From: Endozoicomonas sp. ISHI1
Lineage (GTDB): Bacteria; Pseudomonadota; Gammaproteobacteria; Pseudomonadales; Endozoicomonadaceae
Direction: 5' to 3'
DNA length: 64,000 nt
Assembly: GCF_024606225.1 (NCBI RefSeq)
Contig: NZ_JAGRPU010000008.1
Span: 62,001-126,000 of the forward strand
A model generated the notes under the pieces. That model saw only the letters and a program-made list of their open reading frames with translations, was not told the origin of the DNA and made no database searches. Below, piece after piece: positions 27,107 through 37,900 of this stretch. The position numbers were made by a program, and so were the translations under genes. Each line of letters opens with the position of its first letter. Positions within the stretch are counted from its first letter, which is position 1.

Positions 27107-28972
27107 ATGAGGCGGAAAATTCTATCTGCTGCTGTGGCTGCAACCGTATCTTTTGGTGCTCAGGCCGAGCAACCCTTTAGTGACTTTTATGTGTTCGGTG
27201 ACAGTTTGCTGGATACAGGCAACTTCTCTTATGCGACAAATGATGGCGGAGTCATAGCTACTGAATTGCTGGCTAAGGCCTTGGGATTGAATATTGATAT
27301 TCTTGCCAACGGCGGTAACAACTATGCAGTTGGTGGCTATCAAACCGCCGATGTTCTGGACTCCATAGTTGGAGGTGTAGCCCTTCAGGATCCTGCAAAT
27401 ACCGTTACGACCCGAGGGGGGAATTTCAATTCTTACTTGATTGATAACCCTTCAGCTTCTGGAAATGCACTCTACTTTCTCGATGGTGGGGGGAATGATT
27501 TAGCTGGAACATGGTCGAGTGCGCCCGATCAAGCGGCAGCGATTCAGGCATCAGCCCAGAATATGGCTACAGCAGTGGGTGCTCTGAGTAATGCTGGTGC
27601 CAACTATATCATGTTGGCAAATTTGCCTGATATGGGGCGGATTCCCCTCACTCAACTGGCTGCTCTGGCTGACCCGAATGATGCCGTTGTGGCAAGTACT
27701 GCTGCTGCCGGTTACAACCAGGCGCTTGAAATTTTTGTCAACCAAACCGGTGCCAATGTCATACCGGTAGATTTTCAGGGTTTTATAGATCTTATTATCA
27801 GGGATGCTGATCAATTTGGCTTTGCCTCAGGCGTGGATGCAGCTGTTACCGGCGCTGCAATCGATCAGGTGTATACCTGTTATGACAATGGACTGGGGGG
27901 CAGTACTGGTCCTTCAACCTCATGTTTCGAGCATCCGGTCTATGGAGTTGATGGCACTGCTCCGGACCCTGACAGCCTGATTTTTAATGATTTTTTGCAC
28001 CCCACCGGTAAAACCCATGCTCTGGCTGCAGATTACATCGCGGATATCATCATAGCCCCCAGGAAAGTGGGATTGCTACCACAGATGGGGCTCAGTGCAG
28101 CTCGCAGTCAATTCAGTGCAGTCGCCAATGAAATGCGTCAGTCCCGCTGGAAGGATGTAAAAAGTGGTTGGTTTATCAGTGGCGCTTCGGGGAGCAGTGA
28201 GCTGGATGGCGGCTTAAGTCCCGAAGATGATCGTTACTCATCCACAGTGGGATTGATCAAAAGCCTGGATGACAATCATTTTTTGGGTGTTGCTCTTACT
28301 CTGGGGCAGAATGAGCTGGATGTCGATGATTCATCGTTTGAGGCAAACAATTATGGTCTGAATATTCTTTATGGTTATCGTGAAGGTGCCTGGTTTGTGG
28401 AAGGTGCACTGGGTTATACCAATATGGATTATTCTGACCTTGCGCGGGGCTTCACCATGGGTTCGCAAACTTACACTGCCAAGGGTGATACCGACGGTTA
28501 TGCTTTGGGGCTGGATCTTCTGGCTGGCTACAATCTGCTGGATCAATCGGCGAGGTTTGTTTTTGGCCCCGTTCTGGGATTACAAACCATTTATGCTTCT
28601 GTTAACGGTTATACCGAGAGTGGCGGCGAAATTTCCAATTACGACTGGGGGAATCAATCCACAGAAAGTATGCAGTTGCGTGCTGGTTTTATGGGGAGTA
28701 TGCAGCTCACGGAAACCATTGTCATTGACGCCGAAATGTATCATACAGATGAGCAGGAAGGTGGCTTTGAGAGCATTAATGTAACTAATACCAATTTGAA
28801 TTTTGGGCAGTACCACCTACCCGGAGCCTATGTGGATGAAGGCGGCTTCGTTACCGCTAATCTGGGCGCCGCTATGGATTTGGGTGATGGCAAGTTGCGC
28901 CTGAGTTATAACTATAGCGATCAGGCTGATGGCTCCGAGCTGGTCAGTTTGACGTATTCAGCCGCTTTCTGA
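27107..28972 (+). CDS. GDSL-family esterase/lipase autotransporter (EstA-like)
   Basis: A 621-residue surface esterase. Signal peptide (cut near GAQA, ~20), then the GDSL hydrolase domain: block I FGDSLLDTGNF with nucleophile S33, block II Gly in GGNNYAVGG, block III N130 (GGGND), block V D295/H298 (DFLHPTG). From ~340 to the end there is an autotransporter beta-barrel ending SLTYSAAF with terminal Phe. EstA-like proteins stay attached to the outer membrane and cleave ester substrates such as lipids. Start set by an aaggaaag ribosome site. Single gene, followed by a terminator. Confidence 0.9.
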   Translation: MRRKILSAAVAATVSFGAQAEQPFSDFYVFGDSLLDTGNFSYATNDGGVIATELLAKALGLNIDILANGGNNYAVGGYQTADVLDSIVGGVALQDPANTVTTRGGNFNSYLIDNPSASGNALYFLDGGGNDLAGTWSSAPDQAAAIQASAQNMATAVGALSNAGANYIMLANLPDMGRIPLTQLAALADPNDAVVASTAAAGYNQALEIFVNQTGANVIPVDFQGFIDLIIRDADQFGFASGVDAAVTGAAIDQVYTCYDNGLGGSTGPSTSCFEHPVYGVDGTAPDPDSLIFNDFLHPTGKTHALAADYIADIIIAPRKVGLLPQMGLSAARSQFSAVANEMRQSRWKDVKSGWFISGASGSSELDGGLSPEDDRYSSTVGLIKSLDDNHFLGVALTLGQNELDVDDSSFEANNYGLNILYGYREGAWFVEGALGYTNMDYSDLARGFTMGSQTYTAKGDTDGYALGLDLLAGYNLLDQSARFVFGPVLGLQTIYASVNGYTESGGEISNYDWGNQSTESMQLRAGFMGSMQLTETIVIDAEMYHTDEQEGGFESINVTNTNLNFGQYHLPGAYVDEGGFVTANLGAAMDLGDGKLRLSYNYSDQADGSELVSLTYSAAF

Positions 28973-28982
28973 GGTGGATAAT

Positions 28983-29023
28983 AAAAAAGGCCGGTTCGGC
29001 ATACACCAATCCGGCCTTTTTTT
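28983..29023. terminator. Bidirectional-looking terminator after the esterase gene
   Basis: An A-run, the stem ggccgg/ccggcc and a T-run (aaaaaaggccgg ... ccggccttttttt) lie 10 bp after the esterase stop. Plus-strand termination is clear. The ~250 bp up to cluster C hold no gene. Confidence 0.85.
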
Positions 29024-29272
29024 GTGCTGACTGACTTGCTTTACAGACGCGTCCAGCATCACCTGATCTCATGCAGGCTTACAGGATCATGGCAACAGAT
29101 CTTTGTTATTCACTGGGAAAGCCATTGATTCCCTGAATCGTGTCAATTCTTTGAAGCTTTTTTTGCAGGTGGAATCCGGTCCACACTTGAATAAGCCGCC
29201 TGTCATTCCGCGAATCCCTCGTCTTTCCTTTTTTCCTAGAGTTGAAGTGTCATTCAGTTAAGGAAGTAGGTT

Positions 29273-29815
29273 GTGTTCAAGCGGAGCTGCTCAGTCAACA
29301 GGCCCAAAACTATGAAAGGGCTGACCCTGATCGAGATTTTGATCACCATCCTTCTGATGTTCATCGTTAGCTCTATGACGGTGAATCTGGATTCACTGGT
29401 GCAGTCCTTTCGAATGGATTTTTACAATCAACGAATTTTCAGCAGTATGGTGGTGGCCCGCAGTGAGGCGATAAAACGAGGAGTGAATGTCAGTCTTTGT
29501 CGCAGCCAAAACGGCTCAAGTTGTGATACCTCTGGCAGCAACTGGAAAGCAGGCTGGCTGATTTTTGTCAATCCCAATAATAATAATTCGGTTGACCCGG
29601 GTGAGGTCGTTATCAGGGTTTATGGAGAGATTGACAGTGCGGTCACGATCAGTCTGAATACCGGGAATACTGTGACATTTACATCCAGGGGCAGCCCGAC
29701 AGCGGTGCGGACTATGAGAGCCTGTCCCACCGGCGGCTTGGGCACTCCAGTTAAAACAGTATCGGTCACGGTCACCGGACAAATTCGAAAAACTTCTTCG
29801 ACAGGGAATTGTTGA
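29273..29815 (+). CDS. fimT: GspH/FimT-type minor pseudopilin, first gene of cluster C
   Basis: A 180-residue FimT/GspH-like pilin with a GTG start and the ribosome site aaggaag. The leader ends TMKG, followed by LTLIEILITILLMFIVSSM (Glu5 kept). Then VVARSEAIKRGVNVSLCRSQNGSSC, W.AGWLIFVNPN and a Cys end, very like cluster B FimT. It overlaps the pilV start by one base (TGATG). Confidence 0.86.
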   Translation: MFKRSCSVNRPKTMKGLTLIEILITILLMFIVSSMTVNLDSLVQSFRMDFYNQRIFSSMVVARSEAIKRGVNVSLCRSQNGSSCDTSGSNWKAGWLIFVNPNNNNSVDPGEVVIRVYGEIDSAVTISLNTGNTVTFTSRGSPTAVRTMRACPTGGLGTPVKTVSVTVTGQIRKTSSTGNC

Positions 29816-30360
29816 TGGAAGGACACTTAAAGGCACGCAAGTCACACGCAAAGCTGCCAAAGGGCAAAGAGGATGGCTTTGGTCTGATTGAAGTGTTGAT
29901 CAGTGTGGTGATTTTTATGGTCGGCATTCTTGGAATGGCGGGAATGCAGGCTCAGGCGGTCAGGGCGACTCAAGACAGCTTGCAGCGTTCCCAGGCTATC
30001 TGGCTGGCCAATGAAATGTCAGAACGTATGAAAGTGAATGTCCAGGGGCTGGAGTCAGGCAAGTATCAGACTACCGCCCAAACCGCCAGCGGTAATGTCC
30101 CCTCCTATTGTGCCGGTTCAGTTCCGAGACAATGCATTGCCAACGCCTGCACGGCGGATGAAATGGCTGCCTATGATGTTCATGATCTTATGTGTCGAAA
30201 TGCCAGGGTTTCCAATCAGCAACTGGTCGTCAGTTGTTCTGCCACCCCCTGTAATTCTGGTGAGACCGTGTCGATAACCCTTTCATGGGAGACCAGAGGT
30301 GGTATTGGTACGCTGTTTCTGGCTCAAAAGTCACTGACTCTCACCTATCTACGGCAATGA
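29815..30360 (+). CDS. pilV: Minor pilin PilV (cluster C)
   Basis: A 181-residue PilV-type protein from the ATG that overlaps the fimT stop. It has a long basic leader ending EDG, then FGLIEVLISVVIFMVGILGM, RSQAIWLANEMSERMKVN and MAAYDVHDL. Its end overlaps the pilW start (ATGA). Confidence 0.86.
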   Translation: MEGHLKARKSHAKLPKGKEDGFGLIEVLISVVIFMVGILGMAGMQAQAVRATQDSLQRSQAIWLANEMSERMKVNVQGLESGKYQTTAQTASGNVPSYCAGSVPRQCIANACTADEMAAYDVHDLMCRNARVSNQQLVVSCSATPCNSGETVSITLSWETRGGIGTLFLAQKSLTLTYLRQ

Positions 30361-31127
30361 TTAGAACGTCCTTATCCCGACAGCAAGGGTTGTCGCTGAT
30401 TGAACTGATGTTGGCACTGGTGATTGGTTTGCTGATCACAGGTACTTTTTTACAGCTGATGTTGAACAGCAGTCGTTCCACTTATTTTCATGAAGATCTT
30501 GCCCTTGCTCAGGAGAATGGTCGGCATACCCTGTTCTTGCTGAGTCGTGCCGTGAGGCAGGCAGGCTACAGCAATGAAGTGAACAGTCGGGTGCTGCCAT
30601 TCTTTACCGGTCGATGTGGCAGTGCTGCTCAGTGCACATTGGATGGTGGCGGAACGAACAGTGATCAGGTCGCTGTCCAGTTTCTACCCCGCAATGGTCA
30701 GGATTGTGCGGGTAACACCGTTCCTTCAGGGGAGCTGACAGCCGATGTTTACTATGTGGCAGCTGATCCGGCTAATGGCAATATTGATACCTTGTTCTGC
30801 CGGGGATACAACCCGGCAAACTCCGCAGCCAGAGGTGCAGCCAGGGCTGTCATCGTGGGTGTTGAGCGTCTTCAGGTGGTTTATGGAGTGACGAATAACA
30901 ATACCAATAATGTGCATCAGTACCTGGCGGCCAGTGCGGTCAGTAACTGGCAGGATGTCAGAAGTGTCAGACTGGGCGTTCTGGTCAATTCCGGCCAGCA
31001 GGTTCGCTCATTTGAGCGGCGAACCCGAACTTACAACATTCTGGAAAGCGGTACTTTGACCCTTAACGATGGACGCCCCCGATATGTCTTTACCACAGCG
31101 AACAAACTTAACAACGCCGGTTTCTAG
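30357..31127 (+). CDS. pilW: Minor pilin PilW (cluster C, short)
   Basis: A 256-residue PilW-type protein from the ATG at 30357; the frame open from 30285 lies inside pilV. SRQQG is followed by LSLIELMLALVIGLLITGTF, then AQENGRHTLFLLSRAVRQAG. The ending YVFTTANKLNNAG replaces the usual ELRNR. It is about 100 residues shorter than the PilW proteins of clusters A, B and D. Confidence 0.85.
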   Translation: MIRTSLSRQQGLSLIELMLALVIGLLITGTFLQLMLNSSRSTYFHEDLALAQENGRHTLFLLSRAVRQAGYSNEVNSRVLPFFTGRCGSAAQCTLDGGGTNSDQVAVQFLPRNGQDCAGNTVPSGELTADVYYVAADPANGNIDTLFCRGYNPANSAARGAARAVIVGVERLQVVYGVTNNNTNNVHQYLAASAVSNWQDVRSVRLGVLVNSGQQVRSFERRTRTYNILESGTLTLNDGRPRYVFTTANKLNNAGF

Positions 31128-31584
31128 ACCCATTCACAGAGTCAGACAGCAGGGTGCGATCATGCTGTTGACCATGATCATTATGCTGGTGATGTTATTC
31201 TCGGGGTTGTTTGTCATGGAAATGGCCATTTTTGGGGAAATGGCGGTCAGTAATGAGCAGAAAGGATTGCAGGTCTATCAGGTCTCTTACAGTGAGCTGG
31301 ATGGGCAGTATCAATACCTTATTAACAACTCCGGTGTTTTACTGGATGCCATGGCCGCTGATGTCAATCTGAGCATCATACAGAACCCGTCAGGTTGTGC
31401 TAACCCGGCTCAAGTTTGCCAGACTGCCACACTCCGATATATCGGCGAAGTGCCACCACCTCCGGGTTACAGTCTCGGGAAATACATTGGCCTGATGTTC
31501 GAAATTGATAGCGTCGCTACCCTGGGTCAGACAGGTGCACGCTCCAGCCAGACTCTGGGCTTTACCTTCGTGACCACTCTCTGA
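31069..31584 (+). CDS. pilX: Minor pilin assembly protein PilX (cluster C)
   Basis: Up to 171 residues. RVRQQGAIMLLTMIIMLVML is the PilX-type leader and membrane helix, followed by EKGLQVYQVSYSELDGQYQY, where family members have the AE-rich region. The start is uncertain: ATG codons at 31069 and 31084 both lie within the end of pilW and neither has a strong ribosome site. Position between pilW and pilY1 supports the call. Confidence 0.75.
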   Translation: MDAPDMSLPQRTNLTTPVSRPIHRVRQQGAIMLLTMIIMLVMLFSGLFVMEMAIFGEMAVSNEQKGLQVYQVSYSELDGQYQYLINNSGVLLDAMAADVNLSIIQNPSGCANPAQVCQTATLRYIGEVPPPPGYSLGKYIGLMFEIDSVATLGQTGARSSQTLGFTFVTTL

Positions 31585-31646
31585 ATCAATCTGAAGGCTG
31601 TGCTGCCGATGGAAAAAATAAGAACACCTGACTGAGGATTTTCCTT

Positions 31647-34091
31647 TTGAAGCATCGTTTACTGTCTATACCGGCTCTCTGCCTGATGTGCCTGTCAGAG
31701 GCTTGGTCTGACGATACTGATCTTCTGATCAATGGCTTCAATAATGGTCAGGTTGATTTTCTGGGGTTTGCTGCACCTGCATCGGTCGGTGATGCCGCAA
31801 ACTCGCTGCAAAACTCTGATGAACTCTATTACATCCTGCTCTGGATGATTAATGGTCCTGGCTGGCGGGGAAACCTCAAACGCTACAGTCTGGGAACGGA
31901 TAACCAGGTTTATGATGCCAATGGTCATCTGGCCATTGATTCGTCCACCGGATTTTTTACCGGCAGCTCCAGAAGTTTTTGGGGTAATACCAACGATGGT
32001 AACAGTGCTACTTCAGGAGGAATGGCTGCCCATTTGAAAAAAAGTCGGACGGTGGTCTCCAATATTACTGGCAGTAACAGCGCCAACCTGAATGCTTCGG
32101 GTAATCGTGTCACTGAGAATAACGCGGGCATTACCACCGGGATTCTGGGTCTGTCCGGAAGTGCAGCGGCAACGAACCGTACCAATGTTCTCAAGTGGGC
32201 CAGAGGGGTTGATGTAGACGACGAAGACGGTGACGGTTCTACTACGGACAACCGAACCAGTACGGGCGATCCGCTTCATACCCAGCCAAAAGTGATCACT
32301 TATTATAAGAACAGTGCCGGGTCCGTGGTGGACCGAACGGTTTATTTCACCACCAACGACGGCTTCTTACACGCTGTGAATACCGATAATGGCAGCACTG
32401 AGTTCTCATTTATCCCTAAAGAGCTGCTCGTTAACCTTAAAATCTACAAAGACAATCTGGTACAAGGGGCAGACCACTATACCGGCCCATCTTCCGATGA
32501 GGGGTGTGTCTGGAACTTCAGAATACCCGGTAGTTGCATCCCTGAATACTGGTGCAGTTTTCAGTATCAATTGTTTGATATTCATCCTTCACAAAGTTGC
32601 CGTCTCAATGCACCAAGGACAGATGGCGACTGTGACTATAATATATTTGCGCCCCCGGGCACCTGTCACAACCCTGAGTTTTGCGAGTATCGCTATCGCT
32701 TTGGTGATCTCAATCTTAATCAGAGCTGCAGGCTCAGGAGCCGCCCTCAAATACCTCCTCCCACTGTGAATAATACACCGGTCAAGCTTTATGGCATGGA
32801 TGGCCCGATGACGGTATGGATCAATGATGCCAACGGTGATGGTGATGTTCTTCAGAGCAATAATGGCTTTCCCGATTCCGGAGAGCATGTCAACCTTTAT
32901 CTCACCATGAGGCGTGGTGGCAGTAATATCTACGCTCTGGACGTCATTCGCAGATATAACCCGGAATTGAGATGGGTGATTCGAGGCGACCAGGATAGGA
33001 ACAATCAGGCAGACAGCACAACACTGAATCCTGATTTTCCTGAGCTGGGCCAGACCTGGTCAGCCCCGACTCCGGCAAAGGTCCGTTTTAATGGAGCCGA
33101 CAGGCAGGTGCTGTTGTTCGGTGCTGGCTACGATCAGGATGCCGATGAACAAACGACGATCGGCCATAATGACATCGGGCGGGGAATCTACATGGTGGAT
33201 GCCAGCACAGGCCAGAAGCTCTGGTCTGCCGGCAACAGTGGCACGGACCTGGACCTGACGGATATGAATTACAGTATTCCTGCTGATCTGGCGGTTATCG
33301 ACATCGACAGGGATGGACTGACGGATTACTTTTTTGCGGTGGACATTGGCGGTCAGGTCTGGCGATTCGATGTCAACCAGAGCAACACCGGGGCCAGTGA
33401 CTTTGCCACGGGAGGCCGAATTGCCAACTTCTCTGGCAGTACCCAGGCCGATGCCCGGCGGTTTTATGAAAAGCCAGACGTTTCCCTGTCCAGATCGCTT
33501 GACCATCTGAATATTGTGGTAGGCAGCGGCTTCAGGGCGAAACCTCTGGATACTCAGGTGGATGACCGGCTTTATGTCATCAGAGATCCCAATATTTACA
33601 ACGCGCCTGTCAGTTATGACTACCACAATGGTTCAGTCATTGATGAGTCAGCGCTCTACGATGCCACGGCCAACCTCGTACAGCAGGGAAATGGGGGGCA
33701 GCGAGCGGCGGCTCTCAATGCGCTGGACAGTCAGAAAGGATGGTATATCCGCTTTGAGGTGTCTGGAGAAAAACTATTGGGCAGGCCCACCGTGTTCAAT
33801 AATGTTTTGACCTTTACTACCTATGCGCCTGGTGGCGGTGGTTCCAGCTTCCTCTATGTATTGAACATCGATAATGCCGGCGCAGTGCTTGATCTTGATG
33901 GTAACAGTCAGGTGGTTAAGGGCGACCGCAAGAGACAGCTTCGTTACAGTATCCTGACTCCAGCCCCTGTCATTCTTAACCGTGGCAGTCAAGGCGCAGA
34001 TATCTGTGTGGGTGGGGAGTGTTTTCAGGATATTCTCAGGGAAGCGGGTTCGATACCTTTCCACAAAACGTTCTGGAGGGAAAATCAGTGA
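31647..34091 (+). CDS. pilY1: Short PilY1 protein without vWA domain, with Cys-rich repeats (cluster C)
   Basis: An 814-residue PilY1 homologue. It starts at TTG with the ribosome site gagg and has a signal peptide ending near EAWS. It begins directly with the region that precedes the propeller in other PilY1 proteins (GFAAPASVGDAANS) and lacks the whole vWA half. The propeller is intact: TNDGFLHAVNTDNGS and the Ca-type loop DIDRDGLTD followed by GGQVWRFDV. An insert at ~285-370 holds two tandem ~45-residue units with the pattern PG.C....(W/F)C....Y.(L/F).D......SCRL. This suggests a pilus tip protein with a different binding surface and no mechanosensing vWA. Confidence 0.85.
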   Translation: MKHRLLSIPALCLMCLSEAWSDDTDLLINGFNNGQVDFLGFAAPASVGDAANSLQNSDELYYILLWMINGPGWRGNLKRYSLGTDNQVYDANGHLAIDSSTGFFTGSSRSFWGNTNDGNSATSGGMAAHLKKSRTVVSNITGSNSANLNASGNRVTENNAGITTGILGLSGSAAATNRTNVLKWARGVDVDDEDGDGSTTDNRTSTGDPLHTQPKVITYYKNSAGSVVDRTVYFTTNDGFLHAVNTDNGSTEFSFIPKELLVNLKIYKDNLVQGADHYTGPSSDEGCVWNFRIPGSCIPEYWCSFQYQLFDIHPSQSCRLNAPRTDGDCDYNIFAPPGTCHNPEFCEYRYRFGDLNLNQSCRLRSRPQIPPPTVNNTPVKLYGMDGPMTVWINDANGDGDVLQSNNGFPDSGEHVNLYLTMRRGGSNIYALDVIRRYNPELRWVIRGDQDRNNQADSTTLNPDFPELGQTWSAPTPAKVRFNGADRQVLLFGAGYDQDADEQTTIGHNDIGRGIYMVDASTGQKLWSAGNSGTDLDLTDMNYSIPADLAVIDIDRDGLTDYFFAVDIGGQVWRFDVNQSNTGASDFATGGRIANFSGSTQADARRFYEKPDVSLSRSLDHLNIVVGSGFRAKPLDTQVDDRLYVIRDPNIYNAPVSYDYHNGSVIDESALYDATANLVQQGNGGQRAAALNALDSQKGWYIRFEVSGEKLLGRPTVFNNVLTFTTYAPGGGGSSFLYVLNIDNAGAVLDLDGNSQVVKGDRKRQLRYSILTPAPVILNRGSQGADICVGGECFQDILREAGSIPFHKTFWRENQ

Positions 34092-34492
34092 GAAAGGTAA
34101 AGGGATTTACACTGCTTGAAATCTTTATTGTGGTGACCATCATCAGTCTGCTTATCGGAATTATGGTTCCGTCGTATAACGAATATGTGTTGCAGTCACG
34201 ACGCAGCGAAGGCATATCATCCCTGTTGACGATGATGCAGCAGCAGGAACGATATTTTACCGAACAACTGACGTATACCAGTGATCTCTCAAAATTGGGT
34301 TACACACTGGCCGGCCCCAATAATGTGTCTTCCGAGAATGGTCATTATCTGATCACTGCGACAGCCTGTGCTTCCATGACAATCTCCCAATGTGTATTGC
34401 TCACCGCAACCCCCCAAGGTGTTCAGGCTCCGGACGGTACCCTGACCATTAACAGCCGTGGTACCCGAACGCCTGTTAGTGCCTGGCAATAG
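34088..34492 (+). CDS. pilE: Type IV pilin, PilE type (cluster C)
   Basis: 134 residues from the GTG at 34088, which overlaps the pilY1 stop (GTGA) and has a gaggg ribosome site. The leader RKVKG is followed by FTLLEIFIVVTIISLLIGIM, with Glu5 kept. Then SRRSEGISSLLTMMQQQERYF, typical of PilE minor pilins. Last gene of cluster C; it converges on the pilE of cluster D with only 7 bp between them. Confidence 0.87.
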   Translation: MRKVKGFTLLEIFIVVTIISLLIGIMVPSYNEYVLQSRRSEGISSLLTMMQQQERYFTEQLTYTSDLSKLGYTLAGPNNVSSENGHYLITATACASMTISQCVLLTATPQGVQAPDGTLTINSRGTRTPVSAWQ

Positions 34493-34499
34493 CTTCTTC

Positions 34500-34922
34500 T
34501 CACCAGCAGCCCGAAGACGGTGCCGCCGCGCTGTTCAGGCTGCCTTTGACCCCGAGCTGATTCAAGGTGATGGTTCGACAGTCAGTATCGTCAATCTGGC
34601 TACTGCTGCTATTCGCCGTAGCCGTCAACGTATACGTGGTGTTTGTCCCTGTTACCGCAATGGTGTAATGCCCATCTGGAGAAGTAGCACCACCAAGATT
34701 GTTGATATCAGTGGTATAAGCATTATCGTAGGTGTAAAACTTTTCTTGTTCTGCCGCTGCCGTCATCAGGGCGACATGGGCATCCGTCCTGCGACTTTCA
34801 AAAACATATTGTTGATAGGATGGGATGGCAACAGCGACAATGATGCCGATGATAGCAACGACGATCATCAGCTCGATCAGAGTGAAGCCACTGTCTTCCA
34901 TAGACATTGACCGGTTGTCCAT
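34500..34922 (-). CDS. pilE: Type IV pilin, PilE type (cluster D)
   Basis: A 140-residue pilin: leader ending SMEDSG, then [20 protein letters not shown] (Glu5 kept), [21 protein letters not shown] and a Cys-containing C-terminal loop. Last gene of cluster D, 23 bp after pilY1. Of the three PilE proteins here, it has the most classical sequence. Confidence 0.89.
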   Translation of the reverse strand: MDNRSMSMEDSGFTLIELMIVVAIIGIIVAVAIPSYQQYVFESRRTDAHVALMTAAAEQEKFYTYDNAYTTDINNLGGATSPDGHYTIAVTGTNTTYTLTATANSSSSQIDDTDCRTITLNQLGVKGSLNSAAAPSSGCW

Positions 34923-34945
34923 AACTCAGCTCCTTAACATAATGT

Positions 34946-37900
34946 CTACTTGGGAATATTAAATATCTGTCGCCAGGATTGTCGCCCGTCATCCGTCAGC
35001 GTGTACTCCAGATCGGTGCTGGAAATATTACCGGCCCCTCCCTGAATAATAATGCTGGTTTTGCCATCACTGCCCTGGTGAATTACCGGAGCCGGAGCCA
35101 GACCTGCACCCAGGCTGATTTTCCTTTCGGAGATCGTGTTATCAGTAAAACCATTCGGAGTCAGCACTTTCTGAAGACTGGCGGGTATGGCCGTGCCTGT
35201 CTGGTAGTGCAGCGCATTCAGGTAGCTGGTGCCATCCACCAGACACTGATCGGCAGGGGGCTGGTATTCGCTAAACAGCAGCAAGGCAAAAGCATTGGCC
35301 GGGGAGCTAATACTTTTACCGGCAGGATCTTTGCCGTCATAGATCAGTCGATTTTTCCAACCGGCTTCGGTGGTCAGGGCGTTGCGAAGGGATTCAAAAT
35401 TACTCACTGTCTTGCCCGCAGATACCGTAAAGCCGGAGGCCAGATCGCCATCGGCCTCCACCTTAATATCCGTGGTATCAATCAGGTTGCTGAAGGGCAC
35501 TGTGCCATAAGAGAACACGCCACTGAGTCTGGGTTCTTTTACGCCAAAAAAGAATTCCTGCCGGGTATTAAGGCTGTCTTGCCGGGTCAACTCACGGCCA
35601 GTACCAACAAAGACCCAGCGTTCATTATCGCTGTTGGTCACCGCCGTCGGGCGGGCAGTCACAGGGCGCTGCGGGCGAGTTAATGTGCCCAGTGTCCAGT
35701 TAGCAGCCAGTGGATCTTCCAGATTGATCCTGAGCAGCTCGCCACTGAGATTGCCTGCGGTTTCCACACTGCCAAAGTAGATGGCATCGTCATAGTAATC
35801 CTGATCCCAGTCCACGGTGGTCATATGGCCGGCATAAGCCTGGGCGATACCGCTGTCCATGGGGTCAAAGGTGCTGAGAAAGCTTTTGCTCTTAAGGTCA
35901 TAGACGAACACTTTCATGTTCTGGTCACTGGTGGCATCGTCCAGTGCCTGTCGTATACCACTGAGCCCCGTGCCGGTCGGACCAGAGCCAAAGGCCAGGT
36001 ACCAGTTATTTTCGGTGGGAAAGTTATAGTCACCGGAAGCATCGGGTTTTCGCCTTTGTATCACCACGGGGCGGCCCGTGGTAAAGCCCAACTCCGGGTG
36101 AGTAATTTCTGCCATCAGTTTGGGAGGCTTTGTCGGGTCGGTGATATCCAGCATGACGTAGGCAGAGCGCATGGTTCGGGCAGCACTGTTCACTGTGACG
36201 TCAATGGGGCCGCCGCCCAGTCGCATACCCATGAGCAGGACTGTTCCCCAACCCTTGGGGTGTTCGGCATCCGCAGGGAAAATATTGGCGTCAAAAATCA
36301 GGGGCTCGCCATCCATGTAGTAGACATGGGGGTAATCCTGTTCTGTCAGCCAGCGAAGATGGGGTAAAAGGTTCATGGGAGCGTAGGCCCAGAGTTCTCC
36401 ACCCAGAGGGTGCTGATAGGTATCAGAGGAATGGCTTAGGTCAAATTGCTGATTAGTGTTGTTCCAGAAGCCGGCATTGAAGGCATGAATCATCCCGTCA
36501 TTGGCACCCACATACACCACCTGACGACGGTTTTCGTACTGTTTTTGAAACTCGATAAAAGTTGAGTCATTGCTGTTGAAGGGTTTGCTGTCAGAGTAAT
36601 ACCCTTCCGGTTTGGAGACGACGACGGGGTTGGAATGAATGATGTCGCCCAGGCGCCAGACTTCCATATCGCCATCATTATCGATGTCTACAGAGCGGGA
36701 GCGGTAACCCGGCTGATCTTCGCCGCGAATGTACTTCACCAGTTTGTCCGACTCCGACGCATTCACACCCAGATAGCCACTGTTGTTGCCTGTGAAGGTG
36801 GCAGAGACGAACGGTTGTTCCTCACCGCTATCAACATTGCCATTATTATTGGCATCCAGCCAGGTGAGAATGTGACGGCCAGTATTGGTCAGCGCCGTAT
36901 AGTTTCTTTGACTGGTAACGTTGCTGACTTCCATCAAGCGTTTACGGGCATCCCAGACGGGTTTCAGATCGGTCAAATCCACTCTGCCGCCATCTGCTGT
37001 CAGTGTCACGCCGTTGTCGGAAGAGGTATATCGCTGAATGACAGTGGAATTACTGATGGGGTCGAAAGACAGGGTCACTATCCGGTCGGTTGCATAGTCA
37101 TCGAGGGTGCGGTTCCCATTGGTGTCCTCACGGAAGTGACCTTTGGCATCAACAAACAAACTGTGAACCAGCCCAACCCAACTGATATCAATGTTATTGA
37201 CGGTCACTTCGGGAAGAAACAGCCCCTGGATGGCTGAGCTCACACCGCTGGCACTGTTAGCCACCAGGGCAGCACTGGCACCGGAAGAGATGCGGCTGGC
37301 GATATCCTCAAGTATCTTTCCCAGCTGTTGACCCAGTCGGGCAGGGTTGCTGACGACAAAGTAATTATCAGGAATACCATCCGGATCCAGAGAGCCTGTC
37401 AGGTTGTTGCGGTTGTCCCACTCCTTGTCATCGGCGTCAGGAATGTTGTCACCGTTGGCGTCATGATTAGGCGTGCCATCGTTATCAAGGTCGTTAAAGC
37501 CACCGTACTTTGCTGCCATAAATAAAGGTTTTGGCAAACGATTGGAAACAGTCGCGTTTGGCGTGAAATTTTTGGTGACATCGGTAGGGGTTAACTCTGT
37601 GCCAGTGTTACTGAGGCATGAGGGCCCGTTGCCGCCTGTGGCTATGCGGTCTGACTCTCTGCAGGTTCGCATCAATAATGCCGACTCACTGTCACCATCA
37701 TCGTAGCTCTGGTTTAACTTAGGGGTGTTGTTAATGTAATCGGAGTTGTATTCGGCATCCAGAACCATACCGCTATAATTCTGGACCCCCGATATGGAGT
37801 AGCCATACCTGAAACTGTTGGAGCCATTGAATGACGGGTCAAACAGACGCACGCTCAGATTATTGGTGGATGTGGTGATGGTATAAGAGGCTTCGGAGTC

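Noticed and set aside
34979-35683. 234-codon open frame on the plus strand
   Set aside because: Antisense to cluster D pilY1; composition is that of a complement of a real gene.
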